Assembly: GCF_048541835.1 (NCBI RefSeq)
Contig: NZ_JBLEOY010000002.1
Location: forward strand, 310,001-374,000
DNA: 64,000 nt
Reading direction: 5' to 3'
Origin: QIJE01 sp048541835
Lineage (GTDB): Bacteria > SZUA-79 > Acidulodesulfobacterales > Acidulodesulfobacteraceae
Numbering within the stretch: position 1 is the first letter of the stretch; every line of letters begins with the position of its first letter. The notes beneath the pieces are model-generated. The model did no database searches and was not told the DNA's origin. It saw only the letters and a program-made list of their open reading frames with translations. Of this stretch, positions 1 to 7,207 are shown one piece after another. Position numbers and translations under genes: made by a program.

Positions 1-702
1 ATCTTTGCCGCAACTAAAGAAGGGAGAATAAGGGGCTATGATCCCGGAAGGTTCAGTTTTAACGTAAAAGGGGGCAGATGCGAAGCATGCAGCGGGGATG
101 GAGTAAGGAGGATAGAGATGCTTTTCATGCCTGACGTGTTTGTCGTATGCGATGTCTGCAAGGGAAAGAGATATAACGCACCGACCTTGGAAATTGCCTA
201 TAAAAATAAAAATATTCATGATGTTCTTAATATGACGGTCAGGGAGGCACTCGAATTTTTTGAAGGCATACCGTCGCTTTTTCATAGATTGAAATTTTTA
301 ATGGATGTAGGATTAGATTATATAAATTTAGGACAGCTTGCGACTACGCTATCGGGCGGAGAAGCCCAAAGGATTAAGCTTTCCAAGGAGTTGTCCAAGC
401 CGGGGTGTTTTAAAACCCTATATATACTTGACGAGCCTACGACAGGGCTTCATTTCGACGATATAAAAAAACTTTTAAATATATTAAATTTGTTAGTGGA
501 AGCAGGCAATACCGTGATAGTCATAGAACACAACATAGACGTTATTAAATCTGCCGATTACATAATAGATATGGGGCCCGAAGGCGGAGACGAAGGGGGC
601 TATATAATAGCACAGGGGACACCTGAAGAAGTTGCTTCAAGTGAAAGCTCTTTTACCGGTAAATATTTAGCGAACGTTGTTAAGCCGATTCGGAAGGCAT
701 AA
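1..702 (+). CDS. uvrA: UvrA, excinuclease ABC subunit A (C-terminal part, 5' truncated by window)
   Basis: This is the DNA-damage recognition ATPase of nucleotide excision repair. The reading frame is open from base 1, so the gene begins outside the window; the first ATG (118) is internal. Upstream of it the frame already encodes a typical UvrA stretch (RGYDPGRFSFN, then CEAC). The CEAC and CDVC pairs form the second zinc finger. The ABC signature LSGGEAQRIKLSKEL, Walker B LYILDEPTTGLH and the switch histidine in VIVIEHN are all present. The protein ends with the usual short tail after the ATPase domain. The identification is secure; only about 233 residues are visible. Confidence 0.97.
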   Translation: MFAATKEGRIRGYDPGRFSFNVKGGRCEACSGDGVRRIEMLFMPDVFVVCDVCKGKRYNAPTLEIAYKNKNIHDVLNMTVREALEFFEGIPSLFHRLKFLMDVGLDYINLGQLATTLSGGEAQRIKLSKELSKPGCFKTLYILDEPTTGLHFDDIKKLLNILNLLVEAGNTVIVIEHNIDVIKSADYIIDMGPEGGDEGGYIIAQGTPEEVASSESSFTGKYLANVVKPIRKA

Positions 703-838
703 TAGGGTGAAAATAAAAAAAAGAATTGACTTTTTAGGGCTATAGTGATAAAAAAGATTATTTAGCACGCAATACAATCAAATACCGCGACAGTAAAATT
801 TTTGAATAAATTATCGGAATTTAATTAATTAATATTTA

Positions 839-844
839 TATAAT
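839..844 (+). promoter_or_regulatory. Candidate -10 box for the Rieske/cytochrome b operon
   Basis: A perfect TATAAT lies 22 bases before the Rieske start codon, followed by a G-rich ribosome site (GGGGGGG, about 852-858). No good -35 box sits at the right distance, so this is a weak call. The upstream 703-838 stretch is AT-rich and shows no other clear signal. Confidence 0.3.
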
Positions 845-865
845 ATAAATTAAGGGGGGGTTGAA

Positions 866-1387
866 ATGGCAAAAAGTTCGGAAGAATCGCCTTCAAGGCG
901 AACTTTTATGTTGGTCGTTATCGGTTTGATTTCGACTGTGATAGGCGTTGCATTGACAGTTCCTATTCTTGGAGATGTTTTAAATCCGCTGTTTAAAAAA
1001 AGAGATATTGTCTGGACTAAACTGGGTAAGGTTAGTGATTTTGAAAAGTTAAAACCATTGGCGCCTAAGTTCACTCCGGTTTATTTCAGAGTCAAAGAAG
1101 GGTGGTCGGTTAATACTCTTCCGAGGCAGGTCGTATTGGTTAAGGATGTTAGTGGTAATTTTAACTTCTTTTCGAATCAGTGTACTCATTTAGGGTGCCC
1201 TCTACACTGGGATTCGTTAAGGCAAGAATTTTTGTGTCCGTGTCACGGCGGTATGTTTAATGTTCTTGGAAAGGTTACCGGTGGTCCTCCACCGAGACCG
1301 TTATACAGATGGGTGCATAAAATAGAAAACGGCACGGTATTTGTTCAAAACAAGTATGTGTATAATCCAAACGAGAGGGGGATCTGA
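866..1387 (+). CDS. Rieske [2Fe-2S] protein of a cytochrome b/b6 complex
   Basis: This is the high-potential Fe-S subunit that takes electrons from quinol at the outer face of the membrane. The N-terminus (RRTFM followed by a hydrophobic segment, residues 11-36) looks like a twin-arginine signal anchor, as in other Rieske proteins. Both cluster boxes are intact: CTHLGC at residues 106-111 and CPCHGG at 124-129, which supply two Cys, two His and the disulfide pair. The start is fixed by a G-rich ribosome site. The stop overlaps the cytochrome b start by one base (TGATG), so the two are translationally coupled. Confidence 0.95.
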   Translation: MAKSSEESPSRRTFMLVVIGLISTVIGVALTVPILGDVLNPLFKKRDIVWTKLGKVSDFEKLKPLAPKFTPVYFRVKEGWSVNTLPRQVVLVKDVSGNFNFFSNQCTHLGCPLHWDSLRQEFLCPCHGGMFNVLGKVTGGPPPRPLYRWVHKIENGTVFVQNKYVYNPNERGI

Positions 1388-2496
1388 TGTTTAAAAAAAT
1401 TCAAAATTGGTTTGATGAAAGGATAGGGCTTACCAAACTCATAAATGAGTTTAACGGTGAAAGGATACCGAGTAAGGGCAGCTGGATTTATACGTTTGGA
1501 AGCCTTCTTGCGTTTCTTTTTATTGTTCAGGTTGTAACCGGAATATTTTTACTGTTTTATTACGTTCCGTATTTTCCGTTAGCAAGAAATTCTACGTATT
1601 TCATAAAGCATCACGTTCTCTTAGGCAATATACTCCTTGGAATTCATCTATGGGGCGCTTTTACGATGATATTTTTTCTCTTGGTTCATATGGCGAGGGT
1701 TTATTTTTCTGGAGCCTACAAAAAACCGAGAGAGCTTCAATGGGTTGCGGGTATGGTCTTGTTTAGTATCGTTATCGTACTCGGTTTAACCGGTTATATG
1801 TTAATAGGAAACGAGAACTCATGGTGGACTATTAACGTTCTTACAAACGTTGCCGCTCACGTTCCTCTCGTCGGCGGATTTTTAAGGATTATCGTAAGAG
1901 GAGGAACCGAAACGGCTACCTTGACGATGCAGCATATATTTGCTTTCCACGTATGGCTTTTGCCGATTGTCGCCATTATGTTTATTCCTATACATATATT
2001 TTTAGTAAGGATGACGGGAGAGCAGGGTATTGCTTTGGAATATAAAAACAGCAAATTGCCGGATAACGATGTAAACAAATGGAGTCATCCTGATAAAACG
2101 ATTCCTTTTTTTCCGGATCAATTTTATAGGGATATGATAGTAGCTGTAGTTGTATTTGCGGTGATATATTTTCTCGCGGTTTATTACGGAGCAGCAATAG
2201 GTCCTATGTATAGACCATTGGCTCTTCATTTTGCTCCGGAATCGGATTGGTATTTCCTTGCCAACGAGGAATTATTAAAATATTTCCCCGGTCATGGATT
2301 AATCATATTCCCGACCTTTATTATTCCTACGATAGGATTCCTTATATTGTTTGCTATACCTTTTATTGATAATAAAGGGAGCGAAAGAAGCCCGTTGAAA
2401 AGACCGGCAGCTACGATACTGGGGATTTTGTTTCTCCTTCTGTTAGTTTATTTAACGTTAATAGGCGGCCAACCAAAAGCGCCTGCCGCTGTATAA
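1387..2496 (+). CDS. Cytochrome b/b6 (fused b6 plus subunit IV)
   Basis: This is the diheme quinol-oxidising membrane subunit partnered with the Rieske protein. His87/His101 and His188/His203 are the four heme-b ligands. The second pair is separated by 14 residues, as in b6-type rather than mitochondrial cytochrome b (13). A SDWYF segment corresponds to the PEWY motif of the quinol site. At 369 residues it holds the four-helix b6 part and a subunit IV-like part in one chain, shorter than the about 400-residue proteobacterial cytochrome b. The ribosome site is AGAGGGGG, five bases before ATG. Confidence 0.93.
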   Translation: MFKKIQNWFDERIGLTKLINEFNGERIPSKGSWIYTFGSLLAFLFIVQVVTGIFLLFYYVPYFPLARNSTYFIKHHVLLGNILLGIHLWGAFTMIFFLLVHMARVYFSGAYKKPRELQWVAGMVLFSIVIVLGLTGYMLIGNENSWWTINVLTNVAAHVPLVGGFLRIIVRGGTETATLTMQHIFAFHVWLLPIVAIMFIPIHIFLVRMTGEQGIALEYKNSKLPDNDVNKWSHPDKTIPFFPDQFYRDMIVAVVVFAVIYFLAVYYGAAIGPMYRPLALHFAPESDWYFLANEELLKYFPGHGLIIFPTFIIPTIGFLILFAIPFIDNKGSERSPLKRPAATILGILFLLLLVYLTLIGGQPKAPAAV

Positions 2497-2518
2497 AGTC
2501 AAAAGAGGAGTAAATACA

Positions 2519-4006
2519 ATGAATTTAGGTGTTATTGATATAGTTAATTTATTCATAAATAGGCTGGCGCTGGGCTTCATGGCGATTGCCTTTATATCTC
2601 AGTATATAGGGATATTTAAAAGAGAGGATAGGTATTTTAGGCTAGCTAAATCGCTTATATTAATTTCTTTAATAATAGGTACTATCCAAACGATAGTATA
2701 TTTCTATTTCTTAAGTATTTTGAAAAGCGGGATTCCTAATTTCTGGATTTTCATCAATAAGATTCAGCCGGGAGTCATAGGCTATTCCATGGATACACTG
2801 TTGATATTTCTGATACTTGGAGCAATATATTACTACGGATTTAAAGGCAAGGATTCCGAGCATCAGGGTTGGAATTTGTTTATAGGTATATTAGCTTTTC
2901 TTGCCGGCTTTACTTCGGACATATTCTATAGTATTTCCCAAAGCTATACGATTGGGCCGGATCCGAGTAATCCGATTAGAACTCCTATGGTTTTGCTTCT
3001 AATCATCGAAAAGAACATAGAGATCTTTGCTCTCGCGGGCGCATTGCTTGCTTTATGGGCGGGGGTAAAATATATTTTCTCTTCCGATCAGGTCAATAAG
3101 AAATATTACGACTGGCTCGGGTCTTTTTCCGGCATAATAACCCTCATGTTTTTAGTGACTTATCCGGTAGTTTATTTCGGATGGCTTAAGCATTTTAGAG
3201 CTACGTCCAGTGTCGGATTTAATAGGATAATGCTTGTCGGACAGTATCAGTGGATTATGTATGTGTTTACGGAGACGTTGGGTGGAGCTCTTGTACTGTA
3301 TTACGTTTATATGCTTTGGAAACTGATAAACGGCAGGGATAAAAAAAGGCCGACTGTCTCCATAGGGCTTATAATTTTTCTGACGATAGTCGGGATCGTT
3401 TCGTTAATATTCGGAATACTTCCTCCGTCGGTAGGTGAATTAGGTAATATGCAGCCGGTTAAATATCTGGCTCTTACCGGTCTTTTTTTAACGAGCTTTT
3501 TGGTTCTCGGTTATTATCTTAAAGACCTTACGCCAAATTTTAAGTTCGGCTCCGTTTCCAAGTTTTCTCAAATATTCTTAATAGTGGCCGGATTGCTTGT
3601 TGCAATCAACGTTCCCGTTATGGGCTATATGAAAATTGCCGCAAGGGGAAATAATAGAATTATTTATCAGACGATGAATTTGAACGGAACTAAATATGTT
3701 CCGCCCGTTATTTATCCGTGGCCCGTTAAAAAGGGATATGCCCTTTTGCAAGATAAGTGCATTATTTGCCATTCATTAAATAGGGTCGAAAAATATAAGG
3801 GTGTTACATACGGGGATTGGAACAGGCTCGTTCTTCATCAAATGAAGGATGTTAATGGTGGTCCTATAACTACCGCCGAAGGTAAAGAGATAGCTAATTA
3901 CTTAAAATCATTGAATATTATTGCTTACAACCGACATCTTACGAAAGAACATAAAAAATGGACGCCGCCCGCTTCGCTTCCATGGGGAAAGTCGGTAAAA
4001 AAGTAG
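2519..4006 (+). CDS. Polytopic membrane protein with C-terminal c-type heme domain, third subunit of the b/Rieske complex
   Basis: Residues 1-380 form roughly ten hydrophobic helices, followed by an outer-face c-type cytochrome with one heme site, CIICH at residues 414-418. The GGPITTAEGKEIANYL region resembles the end of small cytochrome c domains. The gene starts 22 bases after cytochrome b with a good ribosome site (AGAGGAG), so it belongs to the same operon and probably takes the place of cytochrome c1 as electron acceptor from the Rieske centre. Membrane-bound cytochromes fused to bd-oxidase-like helices occur in bc operons of Nitrospira relatives, but I could not confirm homology of the helices here. 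No CydA-type quinol motif was recognised. Confidence 0.7.
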   Translation: MNLGVIDIVNLFINRLALGFMAIAFISQYIGIFKREDRYFRLAKSLILISLIIGTIQTIVYFYFLSILKSGIPNFWIFINKIQPGVIGYSMDTLLIFLILGAIYYYGFKGKDSEHQGWNLFIGILAFLAGFTSDIFYSISQSYTIGPDPSNPIRTPMVLLLIIEKNIEIFALAGALLALWAGVKYIFSSDQVNKKYYDWLGSFSGIITLMFLVTYPVVYFGWLKHFRATSSVGFNRIMLVGQYQWIMYVFTETLGGALVLYYVYMLWKLINGRDKKRPTVSIGLIIFLTIVGIVSLIFGILPPSVGELGNMQPVKYLALTGLFLTSFLVLGYYLKDLTPNFKFGSVSKFSQIFLIVAGLLVAINVPVMGYMKIAARGNNRIIYQTMNLNGTKYVPPVIYPWPVKKGYALLQDKCIICHSLNRVEKYKGVTYGDWNRLVLHQMKDVNGGPITTAEGKEIANYLKSLNIIAYNRHLTKEHKKWTPPASLPWGKSVKK

Positions 4007-4062
4007 GTTAAATCAATATATTACTTAAGTGTTTTTTTGTAAAAGAAAATTGCATTTATTAT

Positions 4063-4104
4063 CGAGTGCTTGCTTGTTTATTTAAGCAAGCACTCGTTTT
4101 GTTT
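4063..4104 (+). terminator. Rho-independent terminator after the b/Rieske operon
   Basis: A perfect 13-bp stem (CGAGTGCTTGCTT at 4063-4075 with its complement at 4084-4096) encloses an 8-base loop and is followed by TTTTGTTT. It separates the cytochrome operon from the ATP synthase genes. Confidence 0.9.
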
Positions 4105-4125
4105 CAACTATAGAAAAGAAATAAA

Positions 4126-4341
4126 ATGGATAAAGAATTTATAAAACAGATAACGAGGATGAGTTCTTTAGGGTTGAACCTTATTATATCTATTCTATTT
4201 GGAATTTTTATAGGGCTTGAACTCGATAAGTATTTTGGTTTTAAATATCTCTTCTTAATAATATTTGTGATCCTTGGTTTTTCAGCCGGAATTTATGAAA
4301 TATATAGGGCAATCAAAAAAGAGTTTAACACAAAGCTTTAA
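4126..4341 (+). CDS. AtpZ/AtpI-like small membrane protein of the ATP synthase operon
   Basis: This 71-residue protein has two hydrophobic helices (about residues 15-32 and 40-62) joined by a short LDKYFGF loop. That pattern matches the AtpZ / ATPase_gene1 family (ATP synthase accessory protein, implicated in c-ring assembly or Mg2+ supply). It is directly upstream of further Fo genes, which supports the call. No strong ribosome site is seen (AAAGAAA). Its 3' end overlaps the following gene in another frame. Confidence 0.75.
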   Translation: MDKEFIKQITRMSSLGLNLIISILFGIFIGLELDKYFGFKYLFLIIFVILGFSAGIYEIYRAIKKEFNTKL

Positions 4342-4711
4342 GGAGAAGCCTTTAAAATTCAGGTTAGTTTTTTCGGAATTGATAATAGGCTTAATATCCA
4401 TTTTAATAATTGCGGGCATTATTAAATTTTCTTTTGGAGTAAGCAATGTTTTCGCGAGTATTTTTTTGGGCTTTATATCTGCCTATTTTATGTTAATGGA
4501 TACTGCTTTCTATCTATTTAAGCATTTTAAAAAATTAAGTATCCTTAAAATAAATTTTATCGTCATAAGAGACTTGCTCATTGTTCTATTATTTTTTATA
4601 ATATCAAACAGGATGTTTGATATAAATTTTGTCATTGCGGCAATCGGGATTACGGTAGTGCCGTTTTCTTTAGTTATTTATTCATTAATTTCCCCTTCGT
4701 TAGATACATAG
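4295..4711 (+). CDS. atpI: ATP synthase subunit I-like membrane protein
   Basis: About four transmembrane segments in about 138 residues, placed between AtpZ and subunit a, are typical of AtpI, the chaperone-like protein that helps assemble the c-ring. The start is uncertain. ATG at 4295 and the longer 4274 start both lie inside atpZ, while the AAGGAG at the atpZ stop (about 4340-4345) has no ATG/GTG/TTG at normal distance in this frame. Translation coupled to atpZ is likely. Sequence conservation in this family is low, so the call rests on size, helices and position. Confidence 0.65.
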   Translation: MKYIGQSKKSLTQSFKEKPLKFRLVFSELIIGLISILIIAGIIKFSFGVSNVFASIFLGFISAYFMLMDTAFYLFKHFKKLSILKINFIVIRDLLIVLLFFIISNRMFDINFVIAAIGITVVPFSLVIYSLISPSLDT

Positions 4712-4745
4712 GCTATATAAATATATAAGCGGAAAATTAGAGGAT

Positions 4746-5402
4746 ATGTTAAAAGCCCCTATACTCATAAATATCCACGGAATACCGGAATATTGGACGA
4801 TGACTATAATAGTCATGGGCTCAATATTGCTTGTTGCTTTTATTGTAGGCAGAAACTTGAAGGTCGTGCCGGGTGGTATACAGAGTTTTTTTGAATTAAT
4901 ATTTATAATGACCGAATATTTTCTAAAAGAGATCATAGGAGAAGAAGGGGCAGTTTATCTGCCACTGATCGCCTCTTTCGCTGTTTTTGTTCTTTTTTCC
5001 AATCTTATAGGCAGTATCCCCGGTTTTACTTCGCCTACCGATACCATAGATACCACCGTTACGTTGGCTCTAATAGTGTTTTTGCTTTCGCATATCGTAG
5101 GAATTAAAAAACATGGGGTTAGATATATCAAGAAATTTTTAGGTCCATTGATAATAATCGCACCTATAATGATAATTATAGAAATCATGTCCGCATTGTC
5201 GCGCCCTTTTTCCCATGCGTTAAGGCTATTTGCGAATATTTTTGCAGAAGAATTTATGGTTACGGTTTTATTGTTTTTGCTTCCATGGGCAATTCCGGCG
5301 GTAATGATGTATATGCAGGTCTTTACCGACTTAATGCAGGCATTTGTCTTTTATTTATTGTCAATTATTTATATTGCCTTATCCTTAGAAGAAGAACATT
5401 AA
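4746..5402 (+). CDS. atpB: ATP synthase Fo subunit a
   Basis: This is the stator half-channel subunit of F-type ATP synthase. The helix SRPFSHALRLFANIFAEE contains the essential channel arginine (LRLF). The C-terminal helix includes MQAFVFYLLSIIYIALSLEE, the usual subunit a ending. At 218 residues it is the short form found in many bacteria. It follows atpI and precedes atpE, as in standard atp operons. The ribosome site AGAGGA lies very close to ATG. Confidence 0.95.
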   Translation: MLKAPILINIHGIPEYWTMTIIVMGSILLVAFIVGRNLKVVPGGIQSFFELIFIMTEYFLKEIIGEEGAVYLPLIASFAVFVLFSNLIGSIPGFTSPTDTIDTTVTLALIVFLLSHIVGIKKHGVRYIKKFLGPLIIIAPIMIIIEIMSALSRPFSHALRLFANIFAEEFMVTVLLFLLPWAIPAVMMYMQVFTDLMQAFVFYLLSIIYIALSLEEEH

Positions 5403-5449
5403 TATTTATAGTATTATAAAATAAACAAAATTAGAGTCGGGGGTATTAA

Positions 5450-5839
5450 ATGTTTAGATATTTTATTTCTTTTTTCTCATTCTTAACGGTATCTGCTTTT
5501 AGCGTTAACGCTTTTGCTTATAAGGCGCTAAGTAATGCCGCACCTGTTGATCATCATGCAGTTTACTCCGCTTTATTTGCGAAGAGCCTATTTTTCGGGC
5601 TGTCCGCGTTAGGCGGGGGGCTTGCAATAGGACTGGGCGTTATCGGTGCCGGTGTCGGAATGGGTCATGCCGTTAGGGGTGCACTTGAGTCAATGGGTAG
5701 AAATCCGGGCATGGAAAAAAAATTAATCGTCTGGATGATTACGGGTATGGCGATCATGGAGTCTTTAGCTCTTTATGCTCTTTTGATAACATTTATTCTT
5801 TTTTACGCAAATCCGTTTAAGGGAATATTTCTCAAATAG
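5450..5839 (+). CDS. atpE: ATP synthase Fo subunit c with N-terminal signal-like extension
   Basis: This is the rotor-ring subunit. Residues 43-129 hold the two-helix hairpin with the polar loop RNPG (84-87) and the ion-binding Glu104 in helix 2 (MESLALY). The first about 43 residues are an extra hydrophobic leader ending near FAYK, resembling a signal peptide as found on subunit c of some sulfate reducers. Met71 occupies the position of the Na+-ligand Gln of Na+-type rings (GVGMG versus GVGQG), so H+ coupling is more likely. Genes for subunits b, delta, alpha, gamma, beta and epsilon do not follow, so the operon is split. Confidence 0.93.
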   Translation: MFRYFISFFSFLTVSAFSVNAFAYKALSNAAPVDHHAVYSALFAKSLFFGLSALGGGLAIGLGVIGAGVGMGHAVRGALESMGRNPGMEKKLIVWMITGMAIMESLALYALLITFILFYANPFKGIFLK

Positions 5840-5980
5840 TCTGTTGCAAGATAAAAAGAATCTTGTATTCAGGCATCCATTTCGTTTATTTTTTTAAATT
5901 TTCAAAATCGGTGTTTTGGCGGATATATGATTCAAAAGATGAGAACTACTCGGAAAGACTTAATTTTTTGCTGCTTTAGG

Positions 5981-6056
<76 letters not shown>

Positions 6057-6085
6057 ATAATTAAGACCACTTTTGAAACAACTGC

Positions 6086-6114
6086 ATTCTATCATAAATA
6101 AAATTATAATTCAA
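6086..6114 (-). promoter_or_regulatory. Promoter of tRNA-Phe
   Basis: On the minus strand TTGAAT (6114-6109) is separated by 17 bases from TAGAAT (6091-6086). The inferred start lies about 20 bases upstream of the tRNA. Spacing and sequence match sigma-70 consensus well. Confidence 0.65.
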
Positions 6115-6319
6115 ATATCTTTTATCAATGTGAATTTCTCTGCTTTTACATATACCAAACAGCTATTATAGGTGAAGGGATCACAAAAAAAGTTCTTGAT
6201 TTAAATAACCGTTTGTACTAACATAAGTCAAAGTAGGGTTGTTGTCCCGGTTTTTAAAATTTGGAAAAAATAATTTGGCGGGTTTTTTTTGCCTAAAAAC
6301 AATAAAGGTTTATAATATA

Positions 6320-7183
6320 TTGAAAAACATTACTTATTTTCCAGGTTGTGCAGGTTCTAAAAATAAAAGCTTAGGGGATGTATTTGAAAAATTAGGCTTA
6401 GAGGTTGAATTAATTTCTGATTGGAATTGTTGTGCCGCGCCTCAGTCTCATAATAGACCGAGTTTTTTCGATAAGGTAGTCATGCCTCTCAGAAACTTGG
6501 GTATTTCTCAGAAAAACGGCAGCGACTTTATATATTCGGGGTGTCAAGTTTGCGTCAGACAGATAAACGAAGCAGTTAAGACGATAAATTCGAATTCTAT
6601 GCTTAGAAGCCAAGCAGAATACAGCCTCAAACCCTTTAATGCCAGTTTAAAAAATATCGAAAGCGATTCCACCGGAGCTATTCATCTTATGGATATTATT
6701 ACCGATCCTGATGTAACGGTAAATCTTTTAAGTAATACCGTGAGGAACTTAAACGGTCATTCTATATTGCTTTATACGGGTTGTTATCATGATAACCGTA
6801 AAGTGGATGTCTTTAAAGAAATTTTAGAATCGTTCGGTGCTAACGTCAATATATATAAGGAATGTTGCGGGGGAGAAAAATTACAAAACACTACACCGAT
6901 ACATTCCAAGAGAGTTGAGAACGTTAGCGAGATTGATGCGTTTTTTAAAAAAATTAATCGTAAGGCCGATGAAATAAATTCCGATTATATAATAGCGATA
7001 TGCTCTATGTGTGAAAAGAATATTGAGGACGGTGTAGAGCTATCCGATCTTGATGTTTTTGCCCCTGTAATCGGATTAACGGAATATATAGGTTTTTTGT
7101 TTGGTTTGCATAATTTCGGCGATTTAATAAGCTTAGTAGTTAATAATGATGGAAATGACGAAAAACGGAAGCTTTGCGTATAA
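6320..7183 (+). CDS. HdrB-like CCG-domain protein (heterodisulfide reductase subunit B family)
   Basis: Two CCG domains are visible. The first has PGC, WNCCAAP and GCQVC; the second has TGC, ECCGGE and CSMC. These are the cysteines that bind non-cubane [4Fe-4S] clusters at the thiol/disulfide site of HdrB. The frame has no ATG near the family start. TTG at 6320, preceded by AAAGG, gives 287 residues with the conserved YFPGC near the N-terminus, so I prefer it over TTG at 6239, which adds 27 atypical residues. It lies 24 bases before a molybdopterin oxidoreductase and is not paired with HdrC or HdrA. It is therefore likely an electron-transfer or thiol-handling partner of that enzyme. Substrate unknown. 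Confidence 0.75.
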   Translation: MKNITYFPGCAGSKNKSLGDVFEKLGLEVELISDWNCCAAPQSHNRPSFFDKVVMPLRNLGISQKNGSDFIYSGCQVCVRQINEAVKTINSNSMLRSQAEYSLKPFNASLKNIESDSTGAIHLMDIITDPDVTVNLLSNTVRNLNGHSILLYTGCYHDNRKVDVFKEILESFGANVNIYKECCGGEKLQNTTPIHSKRVENVSEIDAFFKKINRKADEINSDYIIAICSMCEKNIEDGVELSDLDVFAPVIGLTEYIGFLFGLHNFGDLISLVVNNDGNDEKRKLCV

Positions 7184-7207
7184 ATCTATAATGAAATGGA
7201 GGTAAAC

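Noticed and set aside
850..1074. Antisense open frame over the Rieske gene, and the many similar antisense frames over other genes
   Set aside because: They lack ribosome sites and family motifs, and the opposite strand carries a clearly recognised gene in each case.
4274..4341. Possible frameshift joining atpZ and atpI
   Set aside because: Each frame encodes a complete small membrane protein of the expected size; overlapping starts are common in atp operons.
5847..5865. Terminator after atpE (CAAGAT / ATCTTG stem)
   Set aside because: A six-base-pair AT-rich stem without a following T-run; not convincing.
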